Both the position numbers and the translations under genes were made by a program. A stretch of 64,000 bases of DNA from Pelodera strongyloides (lineage: Eukaryota > Nematoda > Chromadorea > Rhabditida > Rhabditidae). Below the pieces are notes generated by a model that worked only from the letters and a program-made list of their open reading frames with translations, did not search any database and had not been told where the DNA came from. This document shows, one piece after another, positions 31,800 through 44,957 of this stretch; position 1 is the first letter of the stretch, and every line of letters begins with the position of its first letter. The DNA is taken from positions 62,001 to 126,000 of the forward strand of contig JAANDG010000144.1 of assembly GCA_036852015.1 (NCBI GenBank). The letters run 5' to 3'.

Positions 31800-32609
31800 T
31801 AACGTGCAAAACAATTATTTCTATACGCAAGGTAATTGTCATACGAAAACTGATGTGATAGAATATCTGCTTATCCTGTTTCTTATTCTCACTAACTAGT
31901 AAATTATATATGTAGCAGAAAGTTGTAAAAAAAACCAGTAAAAACAACATAGTTCACTCGTACCGGTAAAAAAACAACATCGTATATCGAAATAAAAAAA
32001 AGAGGCGGACGTCTGTGCAACAAAGGGTTTGTACAATTACCATGCAAATAACAATAACGAAAAGATAGATAATGTACAACGTGCAAATGGAAAACTTATT
32101 ATTAGTATTACTTATGCGATGGCGATAATATCATATTCTTTCTGTTCTACCCAGGGGGTGGGTTATAAGGACTAACCATCATCGCACAATATATAAGTAC
32201 GTACATACTAGCTAAAACAAAAAAGGCAGAATTATATAAAACATAAAGTCGTAAAATATATATGCGGATTATTAATGCATAAAGCGACAACAGTGAGATA
32301 TAGTGCTGATAACGAGCAATGAGCTAAAATTGACACAGAAAAAAACAATAAGACACGACTTCACTAGCTTCCGACAAGGAGCTATGGGAGGCTATGGCAT
32401 CCAGAGAGGAGCGCACGGCAACGGTTGCAACGAGCGCAAACGTAATCGCGAAAGAGACAAACCATGAACGGATATGGCGCCGTAGTACCAAACGGCTGGC
32501 CACTCATGCCGCCATAGGTAGCAGACTCAGAACTCGGCGGATCGGATGCACTGACGTTGCGAGAATCAACATCGGCTTTCTCGGAAGGATTCTGAACAAT
32601 TAGGTGAAC

Positions 32610-32942
32610 TTAAGAACCCGTTAGCTTATTCTTCGACAATGTTTCAGCTTTGTAGGAATTTTGAGTTAAATGCTCAATGGTAGGAGCTTTCTCCGAATGT
32701 GGATAATGGTGTACTGAATTTATAAGTTTTATTGCCACATTGCAACGTTCCTGTGCATCTTCACTCTCTAATTCGTAATCGCTCTCCCAAGGGCTGCCAG
32801 TATATGCGGGAGTGTTCCGTCCAGACGGAGTGCTTCGCTGCGACGGAGGCGACCAACTGTCGCCGGACCTCACAAGCCGTGCGGTCGATGCGCTCTGAAT
32901 TTCAGAAATTATTGCAAAACCAGGCAATCTGTGGTATTTCAA
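32610..32942 (-). pseudogene. diverged paralogue of the 34595-35128 gene
   Basis: Open minus-strand frame of 110 codons whose start (GFAIISEIQS) matches the corresponding exon of copy B (IFAIIPVIQS). The end keeps a similar TGSPWESDY to TGESNYESA block. The B-type splice donor and the second exon are not found, and two bases are missing in the first part relative to B, which changes frame there. It could be a decayed copy or a rearranged gene; Ser/Pro/Thr-rich, no recognised domain. Confidence 0.3.
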
Positions 32943-34594
32943 AGCACAATTTAGTAAGTAAAAGACTATTCTGCAAAAAATCTTCCGTTTTCTTTTGTAC
33001 CAACAATAAGCAAACAGTTTTGTATCTATTCACCGTCTCGAAACAACAACTACAAGATTCTCACAACTGGGCTGGGCTCTATGATGATTGTTCTTCACTA
33101 GCATATAATACAACACGAGGCACCTCGGAAGTCACACCACCACCAAAGTACAAGGGTTGCTGGAACTCGGTGAGTGATCCATATCGATTGGAAAGACTCA
33201 ATGTATGACAATCCAATGAAACAACCGGTCCAGCTTTCATCTAAGGAATTTAAGCAATTCTTAACAATAAACGAAATTAAGGCTAGAGAAAGGGCTCCCG
33301 TTTTCAATCGTTCAGATAATGCAGTGCATGTTGTCGGTTGAATAATACGAAGTCATTTGCAATATTGAAGTCATTAGGACTTCTTCTCTCCTAACTTCGG
33401 CTGAGACTTTGTTAGTCATGGAACGAGAACATGGCTTACTCGCTATTAGTCAGACATACAATTAGACGTGAAGTCCATTTGCTGCGTCTTTCCTCAGCTG
33501 GTGGTGCGAGCATTGCACTATAATCGAAGTTTAACACAAGTTTACTAATAGTTACTAATGTACATTTTTCTTGCTGCGCATCTGGCTGAGCGTCCTGCGC
33601 TTATTAAATATACTTAATGTTGACAATCAATGAAAAACATGGAAACATATACCATGCAGCAATAAACTTCACGATGCGGAACACCTCCCTTTTTGTGGAT
33701 AATTCTCCATACTTATTGTAAAAAAAGATCACTGTTTCAGCATCTGTTTTTAAATGTATGGGGAAAAATACTATGTTGTTTGAACTTTACAAAAAGTAGC
33801 AAAGTCGGTTCAGAGATATTTATCAACTTCAATAGGCAAGTTGCATGATACCAGGTTATCAGATCAAATGGGCGAATTATTACTGAAAGACGGTAAATAT
33901 GATTATATTAATGCGATCAACAGACAATACATTTCAATGTTAGCATGCGATATATGGGATATGGAGGTGAGTAAATGTGAAAGCATTATATTATTTGCTA
34001 CTGGCAAGATAGTTATTTACTACCCAAGATAATTGCTATGTACAAAAAGCGGTTCAATATTCTATCTAACCTCCTAGTACGTAGTGCACAGGTTTAAATG
34101 ATAACCGTATAAAATGAGAGTAAAAATCTGTAAGAATTATAACAACTGGCACCAAATTATGCTCCGCTAAAACAGTACAGTGAATAATTATCGGCTTTTA
34201 CAAAGCATTCAAGTACCAGTCAAATAAACTTGGTTCTAAATGTCACTCGGGTGGAGACATAAAAACAGAAAACACGTAGCTAACATATCTGACGAACAAC
34301 ATGGGGCTCTAACAAACGACATGCAAATAACAATAATGAGAAAAGCACAACGGACAAAACAGAAAAGTGGAACTTTGTAAGATGATGACCATATTCTCAA
34401 TATTCTTATTAGACGAACTGAGTCGTCATCGAACAAGAACTACGTAACACATGCTACGCAAGAAAACAGCAAAAAAGGCAAAGTTGCAAAGTGGCAAGAT
34501 TGTATCATATGCATATACAAGGAAGGGCCACGCTATAAAAAAATATATAGAATACACGAGAGTAGTGAGCAATTTTCAAGACGGAGAATGAAAC

Positions 34595-35128
34595 CTATGG
34601 CAAGTCCTGAGATCCATGGTGAATCGCCAGACACCGATTGCATCGAGTGTCCCTATCAGCGCAAAAAACGCAGGGACGGATGTGCGGAGGGGACGGACCA
34701 ATGGCGGTATTTGAAGTCGGCTGAGCGCTACCACTGCCAGAAGGAACAGTGGGCTGATTTCCCGCAGTGACAACCACACCCTGGTTGGCAACCTGAGGAG
34801 TGATCGGATTCTCGCCGGAAGTTTCCTAAATAATTTGGCGCGATAATATTCCATTAAATTGGAGAAAATTTACAGAAAATGAACGGAGAAAATTTACAGA
34901 AAATGAACCACAAAAAATTACCACAAAAACCACAAAAAAGTTCATTACCACAAAAAATATACCTGATCTTCCATCGCTGATTCGTAGTTGGATTCTCCGG
35001 TGTGCTCGCTAGACGATGTGCTCGTGGTTGTTCCGTAGGACGAGCTATCGGAGTTGGAAATTGCCGTTTCTGTGCTCTGAATTACTGGTATTATTGCGAA
35101 AATCAGACAATCTATGCATAGTTCAAGG
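34595..35128 (-). CDS. C-terminal exons of a small Ser/Thr-rich, probably secreted protein
   Basis: Two minus-strand exons in matching phase: 35128-34963 and 34825-34595 (TAG). The first opens with a hydrophobic stretch (CIDCLIFAIIPVIQS) that could be the end of a signal peptide. It is followed by a Ser/Thr-rich segment (SSSYGTTTSTSSSEHTGE). The second exon adds a Gln/Pro/Gly/Ser linker and ends with a small Cys motif (CVFCADRDTRCNRC) before HHGSQDLP. The C-x2-C...C-x2-C spacing suggests disulphides or metal binding. No start Met is in the same frame, so an upstream exon is missing. The family is not recognised. The gene lies in unit B of the duplication. Confidence 0.5.
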
Positions 35129-37041
35129 CTGAAATGAGTAATTTAAAGCTATTATACGCAATGTGTCGTTGTTTAGTGCCAGTGAAACAGTTATGTCTTG
35201 CGGACAAATACTACTTCGAAGGCACCTCTTCTTTCAAAATCAGTCAACGCTCTATACAGATTGTCAGCGAACCTGTGGGAAGAGAACGCACGCATATAAT
35301 AGAATATGCATAAACATACAAATGTAGAGATGGAACGATACGTTAGGATTGGCACAGTGACTGTAAAATGTAATAAAAAAAACCCACATCATTGCTCTCA
35401 TCTCGATCCATTCTTGACTTTAGGACCACAGTGAGGATGGTCACTTCTCACGAACTTGATGTGGATGAACAATGGTGCCGTCCGAATTGCTCTAACTATA
35501 ATCGATCGATCGGTCCTTTGCACTTTGTATTGTTCCTTGTGACCATGTGGGGGGAGCGGAATGTCAAAATGCCCTGGAGTTAGGGCACATGCCCAACTCG
35601 GAAGTCACACCAGCACCAGAGTACAAAGGTTGCGGAACATTTAATATATTGATATATTAAATGACTCCTTTACGCTGTTTTCCATTCTTCAAAATTCCTT
35701 TTATTTTCTCTTTAATTACCGGCCAGCGCTCAGTATATATCGACCGGAAAAATGCATTAATATGCTAATCCAATGAGAATAGTCTGAGTCAGTCTGAGAT
35801 AACTTTACCTCTACAGAATTAGATAAAGTATGACACTAATGAACGCCGACATACCTCTGCCAGTAGCATAAAAGAGAATACCGTAGCATTAGCGGCGCAA
35901 TAGGTGTAATCAGAGCTTGATATCTCCGTGCAGCTTCCGTGATAGAATCCTTACAAGCATCTTACTGTGGAACTTATCGAAGTGGCTGGAGAGCCACTTC
36001 GATTCAATTTCTCTTTATAGAATCTGCTTCGAGGCGATCATTTGGGCATAATGCATTAGTGAAATTTGTATGTATGTAAAGTGTTAGTTCCTAATGAGCA
36101 TGCGTGACTGGAGTGGTAGCAAGCCTTGTATCGATGTGTTCATAACGTCACACCTTTCGACGTCACGGCAAAAAGAAGAGCGACGGTTACGGATATCCAT
36201 GGCAAAGTAAATTCAGCGCTGCTGTATTCTACTTTAACCGTAAGCGCATGGAATTGCAACCAGTGAATCTGGTTATCACGTTGTTTTCCGTTTCAAAGAG
36301 GCTTATTTGCTTATAAGTTTTCCGTATCTTAAGATGTGGTTACGAGAGTTATCGTAACTCTCGCATTTACATATATATAATAAGTCGTAACCGTCCGAGC
36401 GTCTAAAGACCATTCTTCGTAGAAGTACATCCATGTTTGGAAAATATGATTTAGTCGTACACTAATGCTGATCGCAATACGTGCAGTCTGTCTTTCAGGC
36501 ATCTCAAATGATTGAAAAAATACTCGAGTTCTACGCACGGTTGTGGAAATCCACGTTCAAGCTTTGCGATACTAAATAGCTTGCGGATATTCTTATAATT
36601 ATTCAATTTTTTAGTGTCTAGCAACCACCCTTCCGAGTATTATTTCTGGTGCATTTTGATTTTCCGAGGGGCATCTTGCGACCGCAACGCGGACGAAATT
36701 TGCATTAAAGGGTTTCGCCCCCCGAGAGGGGACAGCTGTTTTGAGGCCGAGTCACGAGGAGAACCTTACATTTTATTAAAGTTTACTGATTTCACTTATG
36801 TATCACGGTGGAGCTTGCTGACGAACTAACTACGTTAATGTATTTCTAAAATGTAAAAAATATATCAGAAAAGAATTTTCATTATAAATACTTTTGTGTT
36901 TGTGTTTGTGTTTAACAAAAATTGGCATTAATATTCGCCAAGTATTGTTCGCGTCTTTAGTGTCGAATTTCTCTTCAGTTTTCGTTTCAAATGTTTATCC
37001 TCATCATTTTCTTATTTATTTATTTAGTATCTTGGGTGGGA
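35129..37041. other. upstream of HID1; end of duplication unit B
   Basis: The first 500 bases belong to duplication unit B and include a possible short minus-strand exon near 35210-35275. The rest is AT-rich with a GC-richer patch near 36660-36770. It presumably holds the HID1 promoter; an acceptor-like TTTAG lies 15 bases before the HID1 start. Confidence 0.4.
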
Positions 37042-40000
37042 ATGGGCAATACAGGAGCGAAAATTAACTTTCGTCAAGCCGTTATTGATCTCACTTCGAA
37101 GCCAGGAAAACAGGTTTCTTTTTTTCCGGAAGGTTCCATTATTTTAATGCATTAGCAGCTAAATGATTGCGAGCTTACTCACCATATACTGAAAGAAAAC
37201 CACCATTGCTAACTGCCGCCGTTGGTGAGCAACTTATATTTGTTGTAACAGTCATTTTAACGCTCCCCATATTCAAGGGCGACGATGCGTTTTGGGATCA
37301 ACTGTGGTCTCCCGATAATGTGGCGACCGTGAATGATGTATTCGCTTTAATTCCGGCAGAAGATGTCCGATTTTTACGGGATAGCTCCCCGAATAATCTG
37401 GCAACCCTCTGCTACAAGGCATTCGAGAAATTGAGGGAAGCTAGGGATTCACCGAACACAATAAATCAAAGAAAGGTGAGTTTTTATACGCGTTTAACAA
37501 AATCTAGCACCACATAAGTAGCTAGACCTCCTGATTATGTCTAGCAGAGTGTATCTCTCTCTTTTTTTTACTTGATTTTGCACACATCATGGAATAAAGA
37601 GTTAATATAATCAAAAAAATTTACGCCTTCTACCGACTTGACCACAGTCGCAACTCTGAAGCATATTCCAGCTAGCCTTGATTTTTATATGTGATTGCAG
37701 GTGATCAATTGTGTTCGACTGCTCACTCGGCTACTGCCTTATATGCTCGAAGATGCTGACTGGAGAAATTATTTTTGGTCGCCCGTTCCACAAGGCGATT
37801 CACAGGTAAACATGTTAATGATGTACTCTCTTTGTGTTTTCCTATTATGTTTACTGACCATCACGCGCCTCCACTTTGTATAATCGCTATGACATGCAAG
37901 AGCTTCGTCTGCGAGATATACACATATTAGTTTAGATTCCTCTTGCCAGTATGCTTCTCGGTGTTCTCTCAGACCTCCTTTTCTGTCCGGAATTTACCGT
38001 TGCACACCTCCAAGGACAGGTATTTACAGTTTTCGACACGTTAAAAATATTCGTTAGCTTATTGTTAATTTCAGTCATCTTGTATAGAAAATCATTGCGT
38101 ACCTTTGTTTTTATAGGAACGTGTCGATGATCTGGCCCGACTTGAGTCTTGTGAGTATATTTGGGAGGCCGGAGTTGGATTCAGCACAAAACCTACGTCA
38201 AATACGCAACACGATCAAAATAGGGCTGAAATCTTAAAGTTGCTCCTCACATGCTTCTCGGAGGTCATCTACACCCCTCTCACAGGTGAGAGCTCTTAAT
38301 TTCGTACTTTTGTTTTGGAAGTAATTAGAGGTTTGTACCCTTTTACTCTGTTTTGTAAACATTTATGTGATTCCGCAGTTCCGTTTTCTTGTTTGAGTAT
38401 GGTTTGATTCAGAAGAAAATCGTATGCGCTGGATCGGACGATTTACTTCTAGCGAGAATCGCCATGTTCTCCCGTTGTTTACATCGCTTTTGAACGTGGT
38501 AAGTTGTTTTCCGTACGTTTTACTCTTCGCATGTGAACATCATTTTATGTTATGACGCACCAGTAACCAGGCGCGCTGTCCCGCTCCTGGATCCTAGGGC
38601 TCGAGACTGAGCGGCCGATGCCTAAATACGATTTCAATGAAATTGACCTTGTATTTTGTGGAGAGTATTCGTCTGCAAAAGAAGGGAAGTGAAGCAATAT
38701 TACATCAAGGTTTTGACCTTTGTTTACAATTCAGGTGTGCTCTTATGATCCCGTGGGTATTGGACTACCATACAATTATCTCCTATTCAACGACTCTCGG
38801 GAACCACTTGTTGATATCGCATTACAAGTGCTCATTGTATGCTTGGATAAGGAAAGTCAGCCGGACAATGACGAGGTGAGTATGCTTTAATAGTTTAGTT
38901 TCAAGGCTCGTTCGTATGTTGTCATGGCTGCGACCGGTGCAGAGTCCTCGTCGCTTTACTATTCAAAATTTCTGCAAATACATACGTAAATATGTGCTTG
39001 ATTCAGACGGGTTATGCGGACAATTACTTCATCAACTACCTCTCACGTATTCACAGAGAAGAGGATTTCGATTTCATGCTGAAGGTTTGTAAACTAATTC
39101 ATGTATTATCTTCGCTTTTGTAATTTACCTTGGAAATTATTTTGCTTGGTGTAGTTTCGTCACTTGGTTTAGTTGCTTATTATAAATCATGATGTTTTTA
39201 AACGAGACCCCTGTTTCAATTTACATCTTGTCATTATTCAGGGCATTATCCGCCTCCTATCTAATCCACTGCAATCCGGATATTTGCCAAATTCTACCAA
39301 GAAGGTCAACTTCCATCAAGAACTCCTTGTGCTTCTATGGAAATGTTGTGAATACAATCAGGTCAGGGACTTTACAAATGTACAGTGTCGTTTTCAACCA
39401 ACTAATGCAACGTTCCCTGAATTTTAATTGTTTTAACGAATACGTCTGCTTCAGAAGTTTATGTTCTACGTGCTCAAGACCAGCGATGTGTTGGAGATTT
39501 TGGTCCCAATTCTTTACCACATTTGTGATGCGAGAAATGATCAAGGTGCGTAAGTCAGCGTAATTTTTTTTCTGGGAAATAATGAATTTGAATTTGCTTA
39601 TTCGTTTTTGTGATAATTATAGTAATTATAGATTATTTTAGCTCGCGTGGGTCTCATCCATATGGGAGTGTTCCTCATTCTTCTGCTCTCTGGCGAGAGG
39701 AATTTTGGTGTCCGACTCAATAAACCATACGTAGCGCGTGCAGCCATCGATGTGAATTCTTTCAATGGAACACACGCTGATCTATTGATCCTTGTGAGTT
39801 ATTTACCTGACTTTTGTTTTCGTAACTCTTGCCAGTTGTGTCTAGCAGGTATATCTAAATAAATATGTGCTCTAATGTGCTTTTTTAGGTTTTCCATAAG
39901 CTGATTACAACGGGAAATCATCGTCTGCAATCACTGTTTGACTGCTTGTTAACTATTATTGTTAATGGTGAGCACTTTTCTTTTGCATTCGCTGCTTTAA

Positions 40001-41991
40001 TAGAAGTGGCGAACCCCTATCGTGTCACCTTATTACGGTTCGTGTACTACTTTCATTTGATTGGTATTCAAACATAACACAACTAGGATTCATGATTTGC
40101 TTTAGTTTCGCCGTACCTGAAATCGCTATCTATGGTTGCTGCCAATAAGCTTGTCCATTTGGTCGAAGCGTTCAGCACTCCATGGTCAGTTTCTGTGTTA
40201 AGTCAAAATAGTTGCCTTGAATATTTGACTAGTATACTATGAACTTTAAATGTACTTTTTTATTACATTTTACAGCGTTTATTTTGCAACCATTTCGTAC
40301 TCATTTTAGCAGTAGAGCATAACTTTCTATCTAATGTGTGATCCATTTCCCCACACAAATGTTCCACATTCACAGGTTCTTGTTTTCGTCACCAACAAAT
40401 CATCATTTGGTATTCTTCCTTCTTGAGGTTTTCAACAATATTATCCAATATCAATTTGACGGTGAGTTTTTCTTTGTTTTATGTTTTTTTTTCTTTCACG
40501 GAATAGTTGTACAAATTATATTTTCAAAATTTCGCTCACTTCAGGCAATTCAAACCTTATCTACACGATTATTCGCAAAAGGCAAGTCTTCTATCAGTTG
40601 GCGAATCTGTCTACTGATACAGCGAGCATTCAGAAGTCACTGTCAGGTAAACATCTTCGTTAGTGTTGATATTAACGTTTGGTTGTGCATATGTGTGTTG
40701 TGTGTTACTTACATATATATATATATACAGTACAATTCCTAGTTTAATAGTTAACGACATTTCAAGGTCGAAAGGGAAAGAGCAAGAGCGAAATAGTGGA
40801 TCAATTGAAGAGTCCCACTGCAACCACGGCCCCAGAGTTACCCTCAGGTCGGTTTAACTGTTTATTCCGCTGCCTATTCCGCTTGCATGACTGTTTGATT
40901 ACATATTACCTTAGCTGCTGAGGCCATATTCACCAACACACATGGAGCCCTCCTTAGCTTCCCCAGGGAGCTAGACAATGCGTAGAGTGTGCGAGAGCAG
41001 AAGAGATTCAGAGCGCTCGTGAACCTGGGAGGGCTACCTGCGTGTTGGTGAATACGGCCTCTGTTTTATGGGAAGAGAACGAAGAAGGCCATCAATTCAA
41101 CATTTAAGGAGCTACTGCCGGGCTTGCCGCCACCCCTCAAGTATCTACAATGACGTCTTCTGAGAATAAGTCTTCAGATTGGCAGTCCACTTCTCCAGTG
41201 AAGGTATGTCTGACAATTATGAATATACGAATTACATTTACAAGAACATGTTCATTGAAAACTCCAAGTTAAATGGAACTTGTTAGAAGTGCGATAGAGT
41301 GAGGGGAAAGTAATCTTAAGATTATTGCTAAATAGAAAATTCTTCCATTCTTAATTGTATTCTGAAAGCGTTCCATTTTAATGTGATTATTTTGCTGCAG
41401 GATTCTGAAGAATGGGTGCCTACTCCCGAATGGGCTGAAGCCTGGAAGGGCAAGCTCCCACTACAGACAATTATGAGACTCCTACAGGTTCTCGTACCAC
41501 AAGTCGAGAAGATCTGCATTGATAAGTGAGTGTTGTATCATTGATATTATATCCAATAACAGATGCGTATTTACCACGTATTTATTTGTCGCTCGTCACC
41601 ATGTAGCTTCCACTAAAGATTTTTATTGTACTTATTATGCGATATAATAATGTTGTCTCATATTTCAGAGGTCTGACTGATGAGAGTGAGATTCTGAAGT
41701 TTCTTCAACACGGCACTCTGGTCGGTCTTCTGCCTGTGCCACACCCGATTCTCATCAGGAAATATCAAGCTAATGCAGGGACGAATCACTGGTTCAGAAC
41801 TTACATGTGGGGAGTGATCTATTTACGGTGAGATTTCCTGCTTATACGTTGTGTATTTGAGTTTTTTTTGGGTTCACGCGACAATGTCATGTACAATTTC
41901 CATTCCATAAGTGTTTCCTTTTTTCAGAAACACTGAGCCGCCAATTTGGTACGATACAGACGTTCGACTCTTCGAAATACAACGGATGTAG
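37042..41991 (+). CDS. HID1: HID1 domain protein (dense-core vesicle / trans-Golgi sorting), complete
   Basis: Twenty exons: 37042-37113, 37278-37475, 37701-37805, 37936-38019, 38117-38285, 38413-38498, 38735-38875, 39007-39084, 39242-39361, 39455-39545, 39642-39793, 39889-39967, 40106-40184, 40376-40461, 40545-40646, 40767-40847, 41109-41203, 41401-41525, 41669-41827, 41928-41991 (TAG). Phases agree; 721 residues, close to worm HID-1. The start MGNTGAKINF has Gly2 and a polar context for N-myristoylation, as known for the family. Diagnostic blocks: DDAFWDQLW, NLATLCYKA, CEYIWEAGVGF, YLPNSTKKVNFHQELLVL, LLLSGERNFGVRLNKPY, HHLVFFLLEVFNNIIQYQFD, LPLQTIMRLLQVLVPQVEKI, GLLPVPHPILIRKYQAN, WYDTDVRLFEIQ. 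Known role: a peripheral Golgi protein needed for neuropeptide sorting and dense-core vesicle formation. The Ser/Thr-rich insert before WVPTPEW is the variable part. A foldback element sits in the intron after exon 16. Confidence 0.97.
40918..41064. mobile_element. foldback element in a HID1 intron
   Basis: GAGGCCATATTCACCAACAC on the left is matched inversely by GTGTTGGTGAATACGGCCTC on the right, with arm similarity continuing about 45 bases. It ends 45 bases before exon 41109-41203. Non-coding. Confidence 0.75.
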
Positions 41992-42773
41992 CTTGTGTAT
42001 TATCTAATAAGCACTTTTTTAACTGGTTGAGCACCTTAGCAATGTTCGCTCGTCTAGATAAACCAATTGTGTCATTCCGATTCAAGATATTTATTGGAGT
42101 ATAATTTATAGATCATATTTATTGAGTTATGTGATGCATATACTATATATTCCATGACTAATCAATACATATCAGGACATAACTGACTGGACTCATCGGA
42201 AATCTTAGCCATCATTGGAATTACATAAGATACCAGCTATAAATGTTGTCATAGCACAAGGCGCCAGCTACTAACTTTAGCAAAATGCATTTAGTGTAGT
42301 ACACACAGTGAGGCTTGGTTTCATTTATTAATTTTCTCGAATCATTTCTCAATACAATTATGGATATTGATCTTTTTCGTTTGTAATTGAATGCATGATT
42401 CAATGCACTACTTTACTTTGTCAATGTAAAGTTTGTCAATTAATTTACTAGTAGTAGTGTTTTCTCGCTGTCACAGTCATTCATATCATTACTGTTCCGA
42501 TTTTCGTCTATTCGTGAATATGGCTTTCCGTTTTTCTCTTTCTTCAGAGCTTAACAAAATAAATAAAAAATTTGCATTGATGCTGAGAAAATTTTCGTTT
42601 ATTGGTTTAAATCAGCGAGTCCACGCAGAGCGATGAGTGAAAGTTACATTCATTTGCACTTTGGATTTTAAAGAAGCTACTTGTCATCTGCGAATTGAAA
42701 ATAGCGAGAGTTTGCTATCCGTTTCTGCTCTGTGTACCTTCCCTTTCACCCGAGTTTTTTGTTTCCAATATGT

Positions 42774-42890
42774 GCACGGATGGCCGAGTGGTCTAAGGCG
42801 CCAGACTCAAGCGATTGCTTCCTGTGAGATAACGGGTTCGGGTTTTCTGGTATGGTAATCCATGCGTGGGTTCGAATCCCACTTCGTGCA
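42774..42890 (+). tRNA. tRNA-Leu (CAA) with intron
   Basis: Acceptor GCACGGA pairs with TTCGTGC before discriminator A; D-arm GGCCGAGTGGTCTAAGGC; anticodon stem CCAGA, loop CTCAA-G, then an intron beginning CGATTGCTTCC, then TCTGG. A long type-II variable arm and T-arm GTGGGTTCGAATCCCAC follow. The intron after position 37 is usual for eukaryotic tRNA-Leu(CAA). Confidence 0.95.
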
Positions 42891-43210
42891 AATATTTTTG
42901 TGATATTATTCACACTAGATCTAGCATTTTGTCAGGGTGGTATTTGTATTTTACATGTTATTTATTTACAAATAAGAACAAAACCAGTACATAAAGAAAA
43001 AAGACGAACGAAAGTAGCCTAGTTTTTTGCACAGTTAACATATTGCTTTAAAGCTAAATTAGCCCTGATTTTGTCTCTCGTTGTGTTTATTTTCTTTACT
43101 ATTTTATTATTATTTTTTGTCAATAATGAATAAAAAATAAACGAATTGTTTAGAAAAAGAGCAAATTAGAAATTGCAAAATATATTTCTAAAATTATCCG
43201 GCAAAATGTC

Positions 43211-43327
43211 TGCACGAAGTGGGATTCGAACCCACGCATGGATTACCATACCAGAAAACCCGAACCTGTTGTCTCACAGGAAGCAATTGCTTGAGTCTGG
43301 CGCCTTAGACCACTCGGCCATCCGTGC
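43211..43327 (-). tRNA. tRNA-Leu (CAA) with intron, second copy
   Basis: Near-identical inverted copy of the gene at 42774-42890, convergent with it and 320 bases away. The mature parts appear identical; the introns differ at only a few positions (CAATTGC for CGATTGC, GACAACAGG for GATAACGGG). Confidence 0.95.
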
Positions 43328-44957
43328 ACACTTTTAGGCCGAGGCATTCGGCTGAAAGAGACACCAAACAGTTGTTGATCAGTCATATTATAGTCCATAT
43401 ACTTAAATCAACCTCAATAGAACCATTTTATCTAAACGTTGTTGACAAAGAGTAAAGAATATACGTTGTTTATATGATAACTCCCATATTCAAATCAGTC
43501 GGTTTGAAATGTATAGTTTTACATATTCAGATAGATCTAGTGGATCCATCAGCTGCCAGATGGTTTATCCAATTGCAAAACGGCACTTAATACAATACAA
43601 CTATGAAATGACAGCTGCGGACACTTATTACGTCTTACTGTCAATCAACGCCCTGAACTGCAAGTGTGTTTATGTGTCATCATTTCCCGACTATAGATAA
43701 TTTCTTCTGCCGTACCGCAAAAAGTACATGAAAATCATTTATCAACAAGATGAATCCTAATAAATGCTCATTTTGCACAATAATTTCGCAACCGTTTATC
43801 TTATCATTGGGTCCTAAAGATTGTTTAACATGATTGCAACAATGAATAATGCGCAACTAGCACGCCATATCAAGTTGCATACCCTATCATGATCTATTAA
43901 CTTTTAGGGTGCCGCCAGTAATCTAAAACATTTGTTTTTACTACGTATTACAACGTGCATAAAAGCATCCTGTTCGTTTATGCGCCACTTATAGCGCACC
44001 TTCTCAAAACTACTGCTCGAAATCATGGCAGAGCCTGGTTGATGCTCAGCCTGCACATCCAGGTCTATTACCTTGTAGATCTAAATTGCCGGCAGTAGAT
44101 CTGAAAGCATTTGTTTGTCTTGCCAAAACCCCGAACATTGTCTGCACCCTCTCCATGTCTCATCGTGGGGCGTGCCCATCTGTGTACTCATGCTTTGTCT
44201 GCTCCCTCCACCCACACTCCCTATTTCTCATCGCACTCTACCAATCATCCTAACCTACGACCACCAACCAAACACACATTCATAACGATTTCCCTTTTTT
44301 TTATTTGCAGTAATCGATTTTTTTCGAGACAAAATCACTTGTGGCAAATTCACAGTCCAGCGATGATTTTATGGTCGTTCATGTATCATGTTTTATCTCT
44401 GATATAGGCCATAACTGGGTTTCTTAGCGCATTTTCTATCTAGTTGTTTTGACTCTTGTTAACTACAGACTATGGGAAACTATGCTACGAGCTATTAATA
44501 TTCTCTTGGTACTTTTCAAATGCACTTTCCGTAAAAATTTTTGTCTTTAAATTAGCTGCCATTTTTTTTGAACGTTGCGAACACCATATATTATGTATGT
44601 TTTTTTATCTAGCCTAAAATTAAGTAATGTTCTATACACTAGGATTATGAATTTATTGTCATTAAAAAATTAATGTGAATAATGTGGAAACTATAAATTA
44701 GCTTATTTTCAGATTTTTTTATCAATTTTAGCAATGTCTTAACTAAAGCCAACGATAAGTTAATTTAATTTGGCTATGAATGTTTTTTATCACTTTGATA
44801 CTTCTACTTAAAAATTTCTACGGGTTTGTTCTTTAAAAGTTGTACGTTTTCATTTAGGTGCCTCGTTTCTACTGCACTGTACATATACATTTATATACAG
44901 TACCTTACGGGGTCTCAGCTACGCGACGATAGACAATAAGCTCTGTTATTGTGAAGA

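Larger units (their letters stand above)
31370..35640. repeat. diverged tandem segmental duplication (units ~1.8 kb, offset ~2.45 kb)
   Basis: Unit A runs from about 31370 to 33165 and unit B from about 33815 to 35630. Shared anchors in the same order and orientation: TTATCAAC/TTATTAAC then CCGGGTTATCAG/CCAGGTTATCAG (31379 and 33820), TTAGCATGCGATA-type (31508 and 33933), ATGCAAATAACAATAA (32042 and 34321), the exon beginning ATTCAGAGC on the minus strand (near 32900 and 35080), and TCGGAAGTCACACCA (33124 and 35598). Unit A also carries a foldback element that B lacks. Confidence 0.65.
41992..44957. other. intergenic between HID1 and the Rab gene; two tRNAs inside
   Basis: Apart from the two tRNA-Leu genes I find no coding exon. 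Pyrimidine-rich sequence near 44190-44300 (many CCA/ACC runs) precedes the Rab gene by 650 bases and creates a spurious Pro/His-rich frame. The region should hold the HID1 3' UTR and the Rab promoter. Confidence 0.5.

Noticed and set aside
32732..33208. 158-codon plus-strand ORF
   Set aside because: Its first part is antisense to the paralogue frame of duplication unit A. Only the last 38 codons (to a GTGAGT donor) have exon-like features, so it was kept as a remark on the duplication, not as a gene.
36614..36829. 71-codon plus-strand frame with several Cys upstream of HID1
   Set aside because: No Met, no paired splice sites, and no phase link to HID1 exon 1.
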